The notes beneath the pieces are model-generated. The model had not been told where the DNA came from, did no database searches, and saw only the letters and a program-made list of their open reading frames with translations. A stretch of 64,000 nucleotides of DNA from Isoetes taiwanensis. Taxonomy: Eukaryota; Streptophyta; Lycopodiopsida; Isoetales; Isoetaceae. The stretch covers positions 248,001-312,000 of the forward strand of contig JAJEKV010000223.1 of assembly GCA_021234155.1 (NCBI GenBank), given 5' to 3'. The position numbers and the translations under genes were made by a program. Positions 46,982-58,458 of the stretch are shown here, piece after piece (within the stretch, counting starts at the first letter, position 1; the number at the start of each line of letters is the position of its first letter).

Positions 46982-48553
46982 TGTGACGTTCCACGTATTT
47001 ATACGGTCTACGTCACGTATTCATACGGGACATGTACAAATACAAGCACGTCACCCCCCCTAAAGGTACGCCACCATGGGGGTATGGGAACTTAATTGTA
47101 ACCATGGGGGTTACTCTTAAAAGGATTAAATTAGCAATGCTAATTTAATACATTAAAGATAATAACTTAATTAGGCTAATTACTGTTTGGGAAGGCGCCA
47201 CCTGCCCCAATCATACACCTGCATGGGGGTTGCCAAGTTAGGATGCCAACTTGACCCCTATCCCTGTGATTGACTCTTGAAGATCGACCAAGGAAGGCCG
47301 GTGAGCCGTGAGCACCATCATACACCCAGAGAGCCACCATACCGGTCGTTCTGTGAATCAACAAACTGAATTCTCAACTCCCGGAGATGGAGGCGCCCCA
47401 TGGAAACGAGTCCGGCCCGTAAGTGGTAGGTGGCTATGTGGATTCTAGATAACGCTTGGTTGTGTCCGTTTCTCTGTTCTCTTTGTGATTCAATCATAGA
47501 AACTAACCCTTGATTGTACAAGCAAGTTCTCTTTATATTCAATTTGTTTAATCGACTAAAGCGGGGAATTACGGGGGTAGAGACCTCCGAACCGTGTATT
47601 GTAGTTTGCTCCTAGATAGCGCCCTGTAGAGTCCCATTATATGCGGCACGTGCACAAGAGCCCCACGGGTCCTAGATGCTATGGTCCGGGCTGAGCACCG
47701 GACAAGGAACACAAGTGGTGACATGAGGGGTGGGGTCTTGCATGAGCATACAAGGCTCCCGAGACTCCTACATGGGCTAGGCGACAGGCGGTCACGTAGA
47801 GGGGCGGGTATGGGTCCGACACTCCATGGGTGTAGAGGTGTGATCCGAGTATGGAGCACCTTGCACTTTGAGTAGATTTAGGGTGAGTAAGCTCTGCATG
47901 CGGATGCGGGGTCGCTGATGCGCACGTATTCTCTAGCTCACCCATGGAACCACTGTGGATTCGGAAGGGGGCTTCCCCGACCTGCCTCATCGGACCAGGC
48001 GTCATGAACCTGGAGTAGGCTCAAAAGGGTGATCCCTTGAACCTGCGTCTCCGGAAGGCTATAGCGAAGCCATAGCATGAATTGACCCATCTGCAAAGTG
48101 TGCACAGGAGGGGCGGGTGGAGTGGACAACCCTAGCCGATGTTCTATGCCAGCCAACGCCATGCCAAGATTCGGTCTGCTGATCTCTTGAGGCCCAGCCG
48201 TCAGTCGATCCTCACTGGAGTCTGAGCCGGGGTAGAACCTGGGTTTTGGGCGTTTTCTTAGGACTAGATGCATATTCTATGCCGTTGGTATCTTGGATGG
48301 ATGCGCCACCCTTCGTGGTGGTTATTTATGTATAGTCGTGCTGTGTGCTAACCCTTGTATTCATGCTTCCGCGACGTAGGAGTTCCATTGAAGGCGTGGG
48401 CCGAATGACCCCTTCGTGTCCTTCTTCGGGCCTCATTTCATAGATGGCCCGAAACAGACGGAGGGCCCTGCCCATGGTGAGATGGTCGCCATGGGAGGGG
48501 AAAGTCCCCGTATGTATACGTCCGAGGGTCGTATATATTCTGGGAGCGTCACA
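46982..48553 (+). mobile_element. Solo LTR (copy C) with 5-bp target duplication
   Basis: 1572 bp from TGTGACGTTCCACG to GGGAGCGTCACA, flanked by GTCAT at 46977-46981 and 48554-48558. The clean duplication with no internal region indicates LTR-LTR recombination. Its 3' 1.24 kb is nearly identical to copy D (51247-52529). Orientation follows copy D. It sits just upstream of the IBR3-like pseudogene. The many ORFs across it are not genes. Confidence 0.9.
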
Positions 48554-48559
48554 GTCATA

Positions 48560-51246
48560 GGCATATTTCAAGCATATACTGGCATATACCTATAATATGC
48601 CACAAACCCACATAAACAAGGGTTTGCCCCCTTAGGGGCAACCCAAAAAACAAATGGAACAATTTTTCTTGGGCCCGCCTTCTCATTCCGCGCCACGTGT
48701 GGAATCTCAGTTTCTTTGCAGCTTCTGGTTAATTTACTCCATCAGCGTGATCTGCTAAAAGCTGGAACACGTGTGAATTAATTTTGTTACTGCTAAGGCG
48801 GAACAAGCTTCTGCACTTTTGACGTCGATGAGTAAAAAGATTTGTGCATGATTTTTTGCACGCCTGTCCATTTTTATTCAAAATGGAAGTTCTTGAGATC
48901 GATTGCCTCATGCTTCTCACCATTAATCCCATGTTTTTTGCGCCTCAGATCTGTCCTGCAAAAGTTTTTTGTTGAGAGCAGGTGGCAATGAACTTTAAAT
49001 AGACAAAGTAATGATGTTGAGCACATTATGCACATGTATAAATGACTATGCGTTCTATGCATTCGTCCTTAACAGGTAAGGACTCTTTGCATGTATACAC
49101 TCTGAGGCCATAACAAACTCAATTAATATTATCTCCCCAGTTTTCGTGACCAGGCAGGACATGCAATAGCAATCTGTTCAAGCAGATAAGAAAAACATAT
49201 CTGCTTAGATTTTGTTCTTATTCAATTGATGTTTCGATTTGCAACAAGCTATTGAATGTGTACTGGCCAGCAAGGCACCATTCATATTCGAACTCTTGCG
49301 ATGGAGATGGCGGGTTCACTAAGCAGGCTTCTGAATTTCAACTGTTGGCTATAGCGGAATCTAGTGAATCACACAGGTAATGTTCTTAGCTGCGTGGTTT
49401 AGTTTGAAACGTGTGTTGAAGCCCTGACAAATTTATATGTATTCATTTTGTGAGATTAGATGAATTAATGTAAAAATATATGCTAGCATTTCTTATGTTC
49501 AAAACCATTTGTTTGGTGCATGAGGATAAAGTTTGAAATCTTATGTTCAAAACCATTTGTTTGGTGCATTTCTTATGTTCATTTCCATTTAGTTCGTTCA
49601 TTTTTCGGACATTTTCTCTCAACATCTTTCTGTTCATTTTCTGAACATCTTTCGAGTTCTGATTCGTTGAAATACTAGAGGTACATGCTAGTTTTTCTAT
49701 TTTATATGCTAGAGTTCCCTCTCAAGATATGAAAATATGATTTCAAAGTTTCTGAAGTAGCTGCAGCATGGTGGCTCGTTATAGCACCGTACCTCTTTGG
49801 CTGCCAGATTTGTTTTGCAACATGTGTTAAAGCACAAATTTGTGAAGGAACTTTTAAAGTTTTGTAATGCAATAATGGCACATATGCTTGGTTTGTCATA
49901 GCATGCACATCCCAAAAAAGCAATGAAAAGCAGAGATTGGTTGGTGCTAAGTGTAAAAATGAGCTTTTTGGTTATTGTTAACTTCCCATCGTTTTAACAC
50001 ATAAAATCATTAGTTTCTAGCTTTTCCTTTCAGAGGCATTTTGATGATGTAGAATTGGAGATGGTATTATGCGTGGATTATTGCAAAGGTGTTGCTGCTG
50101 TAAGTTAGCATCGTTTAGCCACAATTACTGTGTATCCAGATTTCTAGAAAGGCTACGTAGTCACAGTAAATTTGAGATCTACCATAGTTGCATCGTAAAA
50201 GTGTGAATATGTAGCAAAATAACAGGGGGTTTCTTTTGTATTTTTATACTTTTTTCCTTAAGATTTTTATATGATTTGATGACGGTATTCCATGAGGCGT
50301 ACTAATCGGTACATCTAGAGTGCACATACTGTTGGCATTGATTTTAGTGCCAATTTCAATGGTTAAGCCTCTCGAATTTCCAAATTTGAAGCATGCGAGG
50401 GCTCGACCTAATCCATTTTAGGGTTCTATGTTTTCGTGCAAAATCTCTTTACTAAAGCAAGACCCAAGAAGGCCAAGGAACTTTGCATACGTGTCGCTTT
50501 TCTTTTGATTTATTTGGCGTAGCCGAATGCGAGAGCCGAAGAAGCATAGCAGAGCAGAGCCGAAGAAGCAGAGCCAAAGGATGGGCTCTATTCTGTTTAC
50601 AGCCCTTTTATTTCTTCTGCCCCTTTTTCTTCTTCTGGCGATGAGGCACGCGACTCTGGTGGCAACTATCCGGCTAGGCACTGAGGGCCCCTTTTTTCTA
50701 ATTCTATGATTGCTGTGGTGAGTTTCAAGCCTTTCATTTTTTGATTCGACACAGATGGGTTCACTGCTTTGTCTACATATAGCTATATTGCCCCTCGCTT
50801 TTCGGATTCTGTCTCCCTGCCAGAACACTCAGACCCGCTTGCAGCAGAGGACCCAATAACTGCACCAAAAATTGCTCTCACCTTCTTGCTATCCCTCGTT
50901 TTGCATTTGTATTAACCCTTGGATCCACCCCGGAATGACCTAAAACTAGCCACTTCGATCCAATTGTTTCTATTTCAGGTAAACTCTTTCCAGAAACCTA
51001 TGATTTTTACTACCCCTCTTTGACTCCGAATCTTATGTTTATAGAAAAAGTTTCTCCAGAAACGTGCTATTTACTGTGGCATTACACATTTTTCAATACC
51101 TAGAAGTATATCTGCTAGACTGCTTGATCATTGTAGAGCAGGGTTATCATGCTTTATTGTATTTTAAGGCAGCGCCATGAACTGTGGAAGACTTTGATGT
51201 AGATGTAATTGTTGCTTTATATATGCCTTATATATATATATATAGA
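48560..51246. other. Stretch between LTR copies C and D, no gene recognised
   Basis: 48600-48655 repeats the GGGTTTGCCCCCTTAGGGGC dispersed repeat also seen at 42545. 49488-49575 has a small tandem duplication of TTCTTATGTTCAAAACC. 50500-50580 has GAGCCGAAGAAGCA repeats, and a 60-codon ORF (50527) with one hydrophobic segment is weak. The interval ends in (TA)n at 51231-51244. Confidence 0.5.
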
Positions 51247-52529
51247 TACCATCATACACCAGCAGAGAGCCACCATACCAGTCGTTCCTGTGAATCAACA
51301 GCTGAATTCTCAACTCCCAGGAGATGGAGGCGCCCCATGGAAACGAGTCCAGCCAGAATTCAGGTAGGTGGCTATGTGGATTCTAGATAACGCTTGGTTG
51401 TGTCCGTTTCTCTGTTCTCTTTGTGATTCAATCATAGAAACTAACCCTTGATTGTACAAGCAAGTTCTCTTTATATTCAATTCTGGTTCTTACTCTGAAA
51501 GGATGGATTGTTAGTTCTTTGTTTAATCGACTCAAAACAGGGAAATTACGGGGTAGAGACCTCTGAACCGTGTATTGTAGTTTGCTCCTAGATAGCGCCC
51601 TGTAGAGTCCCATTATATGCGGCCTGTGCACAAGAGCCCACCGGGTCCTAGATGCTATGGTCTGGCTGAGCACCAGACAAGGAACACAGTGGTGACATGA
51701 GGGGTGGGGTCTTGCATGAGCATACAAGGCTCACGAGACTCCCTACTGATGGGCTAGGCGATGGCCGGTCCACGTAGGGGCGGGTATGGGTCCGACACTC
51801 CACGGGTGTAGAGGTGTGATCCGTATGGAGCACCTTGCACTTTGAGTAGATTTAGGGTGAGTAAGTCGGGTACGGATGCGGGGGTCGCTGATGCGGCACG
51901 TATTCTCTAGCTCACCCATGGAACCACTGTGATTCTGGAAGGGGACGCTTCCCCGACCTGCCTCATCGGACCAGGCGTCATGAACCTGGAGTAGGCTCAA
52001 AAGGGTGATCCCTTGAACCTGCGTCTCCGGAAGGCTATAGCGAAGCCATAGCATGAATTGACCCATCACGCAAAGTGTGCAATGGGAGGGGCGGATGGAG
52101 TGGACAACCCTAGCCGATGTTCTATGCCAGCCAACGCCATGCCAAGATTCGGTCTGCTGATCTCTTGAGGCCCAGCCGTCAGTCGATCCTCACTGGAGTC
52201 TGAGCCGGGGTAGAACCTGGGTTTTGGGCGTTTTCTTAGGACTAGATGCATATTCTATGCCATTGGTATCTTGGATGGATGCGCCACCCTTCGTGGTGGT
52301 TATTTATGTATAGTCGTGCTGTGTGCTAACCCTTGTATTCATGCTTCCGCGACGTAGGAGTCCCATTGAAGGCGTGGGCCGAATGACCCCTTCGTGTCCT
52401 TCTTCGGGCCTCATTTCATAGATGGCCCGAAACAGACGGAGGGCCCTGCCCATGGTGAGATGGTCGCCATGGGAGGGGAAAGTCCCCGTATGTATACGTC
52501 CGAGGGTCGTATATATTACGGGAGGGCGT
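51247..52529 (+). mobile_element. Truncated LTR (copy D), 5' LTR of a degraded element
   Basis: Matches copy C from its position 47311 to its end, so the first 329 bp are missing and a TA microsatellite abuts the break. It has a 35-bp or so insertion near 51484 relative to C. It ends GGGAGGGCGTC, lacking the last ACA, and is followed at once by a primer-binding-site-like sequence. This makes it the 5' LTR of an element whose internal part continues to the right. Confidence 0.8.
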
Positions 52530-52531
52530 CC

Positions 52532-52550
52532 GGTGGTATCGAGCCGTGAT
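52532..52550 (+). other. Primer-binding-site-like sequence
   Basis: TGGTATCGAGCCGTG directly follows the LTR. TGGTATCxGAGCC-type sequences complement initiator-Met tRNA and prime reverse transcription in many plant LTR elements. The match is partial. Confidence 0.6.
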
Positions 52551-53302
52551 TTGGTTGCTTTCGAAATCATAGCACTGGCCAAACACTAACTCGTAGCACG
52601 GTAGTAAGGAGGAGGCTAAGTCAATGTGTCGTTAGTTCTCTTTATTGTTTGGCTTGGTGTTAGGTTAAGTTAAGAAATTGTAGCTTTGAAGTGGAGGGCC
52701 CAAGATTGGAGGCCTAACAGGTGTCAGTGGGTAGCTCAAATGACGAAGATGATGGTTCCATTGGATCGGGCGTACTCGAATTACCCTAGAACAGATCAAC
52801 TCTAGGAAAAATGGTCAAGGGCAGGCCCAAAACAAACTTCGGCCGCTTGCCTTTTGTAGTTTTGTAGTCAAGGCAGAAGCGCCCGAAATGCTGTCGGCGC
52901 CCGACCCGTCAGACCCGAGTCAACGCGGGCCCGCCAGGTCAACTCGGGCACCACTTGCTTTTCGACGACGCCCAGTCGAGGCGGAAGCCCGTATAATGCA
53001 GCCGGCGCCCGACCGTAGGTTGCGCGTATTTCCGCCGTATAATTTTTTTAATAATAAAATTTTGAAGTTAATAAGGAAAAAAATTTGAAATTTTAAAAGT
53101 TAAGTGGCCGTTTAACAAACCATTTCTTGTCATTTGCTTTTGCTTCCGTGCCTCCAACCGCCTGAGCCGCCCTCCGCCATCGCCACCAGACCGGACCTTG
53201 CTCCTGCGCCCTTGTGCCTTGTGCATCTTAGCGCCCCCTTTGTCATCCCCTTCGCCGCCAGCGCCTCATTACCCGTTTTTTTTTTCCCATCATAGCGCCG
53301 CT

Positions 53303-53830
53303 ATGGCCATCACCAAGAGCGCCCCAGATCCAACTACCTTGAGCATCGTGGAGATCTACGCCATGATTGCCAAGTACATGGCTACCGACCCAGCCCTCAT
53401 TGATATCTTGTTAGATGAGCTGGTGAACAGGTTTGAGAACAACGATAGGATTCCATATCCTATCTATCACTTCTCAGAGCCATTCCTCATCCGGCTGAAC
53501 CTTCGCCAGCTTCCCTATACCATTGTTGAGCAACCTGATATGGTTATGATGCTCATCAAATTTTATCCTCCCGAGCAGGAAGGCCATACGGAGGAGGAAG
53601 ATATCAGGGCAGAGGCCGACCGTATCAGGGGTTTGGCCAGAGAGGATGATCACCGGGAAATTGAGTGGGCCGACACGGCAGCCCGTGGAAGGGAATACAG
53701 GTACCTCGGGGACGGCTTTGCCGTCATTGATGGCAGAGCCATTGAGGTTCCCCCATACCGTTGGCGGGAGGAGTCTAACAGTTTTGTATGGGGAGAAATC
53801 CCCCGATATCGAAGATCGACTCACCGATAA
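53303..53830 (+). CDS. Unknown ORF 1 of the LTR-associated block
   Basis: 175 codons. The ATG at 53303 (CGCCGCTATGGCC context, after a CT-rich leader) is preferred over upstream starts because protein-like sequence begins there: MAITKSAPDPTTLSIVEIYA, then DPALIDILLDELVNRFENND, YHFSEPFLIRLNLRQLPYTI, an acidic EEEDIRAEADRIR helix and GFAVIDGRAIEVPPYRWREE. No retroviral Gag, protease or RT motif is recognised. After the stop, homologous-looking sequence continues in other frames (SKIDSPITIRIDMGPVTCRY, then PVFAQIQEDLRRAREEREKL, an EKR-rich coiled coil to about 54060), so the original protein was longer and is frameshifted. Base composition is visibly GC-richer than the flanks. It shares a leader type and helical pattern with the ORF at 54745. 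Function unknown. Confidence 0.55.
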   Translation: MAITKSAPDPTTLSIVEIYAMIAKYMATDPALIDILLDELVNRFENNDRIPYPIYHFSEPFLIRLNLRQLPYTIVEQPDMVMMLIKFYPPEQEGHTEEEDIRAEADRIRGLAREDDHREIEWADTAARGREYRYLGDGFAVIDGRAIEVPPYRWREESNSFVWGEIPRYRRSTHR

Positions 53831-54125
53831 CCATTCGGATAGACATGGGTCCTGTGACCTGCCGGTACCAAAAGTTGAACTTAATCGCCGTCTTTGCGGC
53901 CAGTGTTTGCTCAGATTCAGGAAGATCTGAGGAGAGCCCGGGAAGAGCGGGAGAAGCTCGAGCAGGAGGAGCGGGACCGGCAAGACCACCGGGACCAGCA
54001 AGATGGAGGAGCATCTGGGAGTGGGCCGGACCCAACCCCAAGCATCCGATCGTTAAGCAGGAGGAAGGGTCCAGCCCATAAGGCCGGGCATCAATATAAA
54101 GAGAAACTAAGGACCTGCGGGGCTT

Positions 54126-54537
54126 TTGGCAAGAAGACGAAAAGCCGACCGAGGCTAGAATGGGTGGATAGCTCCCACATGTTGGGGCTAAGACGGTGCC
54201 GGCAGCACCAACGGGGCGCCTGCGCGCCCGAGCCTGAGAGGAAGCCTCATAGGTACCGACCCGGCACCGCCTTCTTGAGGAAATCCGCCAAATTTCAGAA
54301 GTCTCTGAGCTTCGATCGGGAAGCTACCTTTTCGGAGGCCGGTGCGGGGAGATCGCACAGCCAGTTCAAGACCGATCTCCGTTTCCGGACCTTTGCAATT
54401 TTGCGCCCAAGAGGTCTTTGAAGCCTACTTGGTGGCACTTTGGTGACGCCAATCTTTGCGCTATCCACGCCAAAGAGGGTCACCATAATGCCTAAGGATC
54501 TAGCCCTCGCCCGTAGGATACGGGGGGAGCAACCTTA
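54126..54537 (+). pseudogene. Histone H3 gene, degenerate but full length
   Basis: Reading across frames this block follows histone H3 end to end. The tail region starts with TTGGCAAGAAG where the gene would have ATGGCAAGAAC. Then [13 protein letters not shown] and KFQKS (H3: [21 protein letters not shown]), next, in a shifted frame, ELxIGKLPFRRPVR (H3: ELLIRKLPFQRLVR), then FKTDLRF, and again in other frames EAYLVAL, GDANLCAIHAK and [19 protein letters not shown] before TAG (H3: [26 protein letters not shown]). The length, 412 bp, equals an intronless H3 gene (411 bp). A TAATATTTAATAAAG tail follows. H3 forms the nucleosome core in the nucleus. At least three frameshifts, a lost start codon and a stop in the tail make it inactive. 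[14 protein letters not shown] argues for canonical H3 rather than CENH3. Confidence 0.85.
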
Positions 54538-54589
54538 GCTTACTTGCGGGAGTCCGCATTTGTAAATATTTTTTTTGTTTGTAATATTT

Positions 54590-54595
54590 AATAAA
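54590..54595 (+). promoter_or_regulatory. AATAAA polyadenylation-signal-like site
   Basis: AATAAA 53 bp after the TAG of the histone H3 relic, followed by an AT-rich spacer before the next ORF. Plausible 3' end signal; unproven. Confidence 0.4.
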
Positions 54596-54656
54596 GAGAC
54601 TTTTATTTTGAATTAAAATGTTTAATGGTTTTTATGTTAATAATAAACTAAAGTGC

Positions 54657-54690
54657 TGACGTCAGCTTTTAAAAAAGGGTTTAAAAGGGG
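54657..54690 (+). promoter_or_regulatory. Possible promoter: TGACGTCA palindrome and A/T-rich box
   Basis: TGACGTCA (bZIP/CRE-type site) at 54657-54664 is followed by TTTTAAAAAAGGGTTTAAAAG, a TATA-like stretch, 60-90 bp upstream of the ATG at 54745. The interval to the ATG is a CT-rich leader (TTTCTTTTCCTCTCTCCTCC). Confidence 0.45.
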
Positions 54691-54744
54691 ACTCTTAAGG
54701 GTTATTTCAAACGTTTCTTTTCCTCTCTCCTCCCTTCTAGCGCC

Positions 54745-55635
54745 ATGGCTGCCGCCGACCTTGCCGCCTGGTACCATGATGGAGAGAAATGGGATCCACA
54801 AGTTCCCTTCGATCTGCTGCAGCCTTTGCTATGCCAACGCATAGACCTCCTCACAGTATGTATGCGCAAGCATCCGGATTACGCCGGATTCCTTGACTTC
54901 TACATGGAGGAAATGCTTCCTCTGTGTATTCCTCTGGGGGATCCTCCCCAATTGTATTTGGAGCGGGAGATAGTCCGGCAGATGTTAGGCGGGGACACAC
55001 ATACTTATGACGTCCTGAAGGGGAAACTCCGATGGGGTAAACACCTGCCAGTGGTCCAGCATCAAGGGCGGCAATATCTGGAAGCTACTTTCGCCCTAGG
55101 CATCCTCATGGACCAATACGTTGAGGATGAAACCTTGCCTGTAGAGAAGGGCAAACTGCCTGAGTCCTCCGAGGAGGGGGATGATGAGCATATAGGTATG
55201 GGCGACTTTGCCCGTTGGAAAGAGCTAGCGGAGGAGTTACCACCGCGCCGTGAACAAGCTATAGGCTTGTCAGGGTTAGATGACCTTCCAGTTATCTATC
55301 ACCAAGGGCAAGAGTACCTTCTCTTGGATGATATTATCTGGACGTATCATATGGTGGCCGGTTTTCGACGCAAGCGCAAAGACCATGTACTTTACGAGCT
55401 TGCGGAGTATTGTATGGATGATTTTATCGATTTCACTTCTACCGAGCTTCCTTCGGAGGTGCACCAGCTGCTTCAGTTCCGTCAGGAGACCATAGAGCCG
55501 GCGGAGACTCTATTACGCCTTCGAGACTTCGTGATGCAGGAACCGGCCGCGAAACTCCGCACGGATGCCTTCACGGCTATGGGACCTCACGTTCCAAACA
55601 TCAATATGGTTGAGGTTCCCTCCCACTTCGGATGA
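54745..55635 (+). CDS. Unknown ORF 2 of the LTR-associated block, 296 aa
   Basis: The longest intact ORF of the block; ATG at 54745 in the strong context GCGCCATGGCTGCC. It reads MAAADLAAWYHDGEKWDPQV, then KHPDYAGFLDFYMEEMLPL. Two copies of a short motif, HLPVVQHQGRQYLEA (about residues 99-113) and DLPVIYHQGQEYLLL (about residues 178-192), show an internal duplication. An acidic linker (SSEEGDDEHIGMGDF) lies between them, and the C-terminal part is helical. After the stop, an acidic reading SDDEGEDLYHNPKHKKEE continues in another frame, so the ancestral protein was probably longer. No known domain recognised. Its N-terminal pattern (hP..hhxFLDxxMxEM) resembles ORF 1's DPALIDILLDEL, so the two may be distant duplicates. 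It may be a structural protein of the element or a captured host gene. Confidence 0.6.
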   Translation: MAAADLAAWYHDGEKWDPQVPFDLLQPLLCQRIDLLTVCMRKHPDYAGFLDFYMEEMLPLCIPLGDPPQLYLEREIVRQMLGGDTHTYDVLKGKLRWGKHLPVVQHQGRQYLEATFALGILMDQYVEDETLPVEKGKLPESSEEGDDEHIGMGDFARWKELAEELPPRREQAIGLSGLDDLPVIYHQGQEYLLLDDIIWTYHMVAGFRRKRKDHVLYELAEYCMDDFIDFTSTELPSEVHQLLQFRQETIEPAETLLRLRDFVMQEPAAKLRTDAFTAMGPHVPNINMVEVPSHFG

Positions 55636-56145
55636 TGAGGGTGAAGATTTATATCATAACCCCAAGCACAAGAAGGAGGAGCAACGGGGAGCTCAAGGAG
55701 GAAGAAGTCCTCATGGACTTGGATAAGGAAGTGGCGACATCGAGACTCCGCAGGGAAGGTCTTTGGGTAACCACCTTACCCGCTTATTTTTGTCGGCCTT
55801 CCGACACGGGCAAGTCCCTCTTCATAGGGATCTAGGGCGAGGTGAAGCTTCATGGTGGGCCCTCCGTGCACTTTCTACACCGGCCGCCACAAAGAAGCTT
55901 CCCTATCGTGACGTTTACTTATGTACTTTCGACGACGGGATCTCGCCATGACGGCCTTGGGTCAGGATATTGCGCCTTGGATGGGAATGAAGCTCTTCAC
56001 GGCAGCCCCATTGGCCGTTGCATATCCACCGGAGGTTGCATCTGTTGCGGCTGCCACAGTAGACCCTGGAGTAACTCTGCTGCGACACCGACCGCCTCCA
56101 CCACCTCCTAGGGCCAGGGATAAAGAGGCAGGGCCTAGTTCCTAG
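55636..56145 (+). pseudogene. 3' coding remnants of the GC-rich block
   Basis: Short plus-strand frames, the last (from 55921) ending [17 protein letters not shown] before TAG. Strand and composition match ORF 2, so this is likely its frameshifted C-terminal extension. The block stops at a (TA)n tract and no 3' LTR is found. Confidence 0.35.
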
Positions 56146-56166
56146 ACTAATGTTGCTATACAAATG

Positions 56167-56298
<132 letters not shown>

Positions 56299-56299
56299 T

Positions 56300-57720
56300 T
56301 GGCCATAGTCATAGTCTTATCCAAAAACTAGGCATTACGAACACCGGACTTCGGAATTTATCAGCTCTTAGCCTTTCGACTAAGGGAACCTTGGAGATCT
56401 CTAAAAACATATAAATTTAAACCAAGACACGAAGCACAATTTTTACCTCAAGTTACCAGGAACTTACATTCCAGTTTAAACCCCATATTACCATAGGCAT
56501 TGGAGTTCAACTTATGATGTACACTAAAATCATAAAGGGTAAGGGGAATTCCTATTTAGATATGTATCTTAAATTCCAATTTGTAAGACAAACAGCAACA
56601 TAACGCACAAGCATGTTTCCAATTATTTCCTCTTGTTGTATTTTCCACCATAAAGTTACCAGAGTGAAGCCCAGATTCTAGTGCAATGCATGCTAAAATC
56701 TGAAGCACAGACTATCAAAACTTATGTAATGCATGTAGAAAATAATCCTAACACTTTTACTGCAAAACAGAGTTCATAATGCAGAAAACTTTTCATTGGT
56801 TCCATTCCCATATTCCCTAAGACCTTACGGAAACAATAAATTTTCATTTCATCTATCAGTTCAACAGCCTGATTACCATAATACTATTTCATCACAATAC
56901 TATTGAGAAAAATAATTCCAACATTTTTCTTTGCAATAGAGCACATAATGCAGAAACCTATTCAGTGGTTCAAATTCCATTTTCCCCTTAAAGCATAATG
57001 AAACAATATATTTTCATTTCATCTATCAGTTTAGTAGCCTGATTACCATAACTCTATTTCAACACAAAAATGTTGACAAAAACGTCCAGTTTCATTTTAA
57101 CTAAGACAGAATCCATCCAACTTTTTAATGCTTCATGTGTTTCTATCAGCCTGCTTTCTTGTCGTTCGTTACATAAACTAGACTATGCTAAAGATGCAAA
57201 CAATATGCAATTTACTTAAGCATAATTTCTGTTTCAGCTTTCAAAATGCAGTAATAAACTTGCTTATGTTGTTTATGAGAAGATATAATATCCATACTTC
57301 AAGCAGCTAGATGCCATGGTATATATGTCCAACGTTTTATGATCCATGGTCGTTCAATCCAGGGAAAATGACAACATCAAAACTGGAATTTAAACTGTTA
57401 CCTTGTTTCTTGTGCAAAATATCATGCAACAAACTTTAAAATAGTATCAAAACGAAGGAAATATCCGTAGCATAATGTGTTTGTGTTGCTTCGTAACTTT
57501 AGCTTCCAAAATCATCCAAATCCAAAAGAAATTGGAGAAGTCAGACTGGTTACCCGCCAGCAAACAATACACTAATTAGCCTTAGTCAGGGTAACAGCAT
57601 ATTCGCTAGCAGGTAAGCTATAGTCTGGCTTGGCTCTTCGCCCTTCACCAATCATACATTTATAGACATTGTATAACCATAAAGTTCAGTTCATAACCAT
57701 AAAGTTCAGTACATAGCGCC
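56300..57720. other. AT-rich stretch with a diverged 170-bp tandem duplication
   Basis: TTTTCATTTCATCTATCAGTT recurs at 56841 and 57011 with colinear flanks (ATAATGCAGAAA, GCCTGATTACCATAA), giving two diverged units from about 56735 to 57080. No gene recognised. Confidence 0.55.
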
Positions 57721-57721
57721 A

Positions 57722-57975
57722 GATTAGTTGTCAGATCACCATATTTTTAGATGTAGCAATTCATATGCAGTTGTATATCAAATCCGCCTGGGTTGCTCAG
57801 CACTAATTCCTGGTATTTATAATCCTGAATCCATACTTTAAGCATAATTAACCACTAAGATTAACAGCTAACTCAGTAGAAATAATATAAACCTGCATTA
57901 CCTTGCTATTTCATTATCATTTCTAGACCATAAGCATTTATTACAATAACTTAAAAGAAACCAGATTCAGGATAT
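57722..57975. repeat. Direct repeat, left copy
   Basis: GATTAGTTGTCAGATCACC...TAACTTAAAAGAAACC matches 58459-58697 at a 737-bp offset, with small indels. The right copy contains the last codons of the ORF at 58667. Confidence 0.85.
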
Positions 57976-58458
57976 CCATTATTCGTTCCTTTTTTTTCCT
58001 TTTGCATTTTTGTGCTGCAGCGGCAAGCAGGGGATTCAATCTTCTTCCTCATCCTTAACCCAGATCAATCCAGGCGGCCTCATCTTATCCTTTCCAGTGT
58101 TCTGTCCTTTTTCTTATCCTCACCTTCCTGGAAGTAGCAATAAATCCACAGTTCAACACTTAATTCCTAGATCTCTACATTTTTCCTCCACAATCCGCCC
58201 ATTTTGCATTTTGAGTCCTCCAATTTGCTCCAGATCACTGCTCCTTTACACTCTTCGCTCATTATTTATTCAAGAAGGTATTTACCCTATTCAAATCAGT
58301 TCTAGAATGCCTACTATCCAAATTTGTTGATGTCAAGGCAACTGAGCTGCTTTTTGTGGAGGAAGAATCGAATAATCTGCTCTTAATCTTAAAAGGATTA
58401 AAAATCAGAAGAGAAAATGTCTGTAAATTTGTTAAGCATGAATCAGTTCAGAGTCCAA

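Noticed and set aside
46977-52529. Copies C and D as the two LTRs of one element
   Set aside because: C has its own matching 5-bp duplication on both sides, and the sequence between C and D has no primer-binding site, purine tract or retrotransposon genes next to the LTRs.
54126-54537. Centromeric H3 (CENH3) variant
   Set aside because: The core readings CAIHAK, VTIMPKD and KPHRYRPGT follow canonical H3; the divergence looks like decay.
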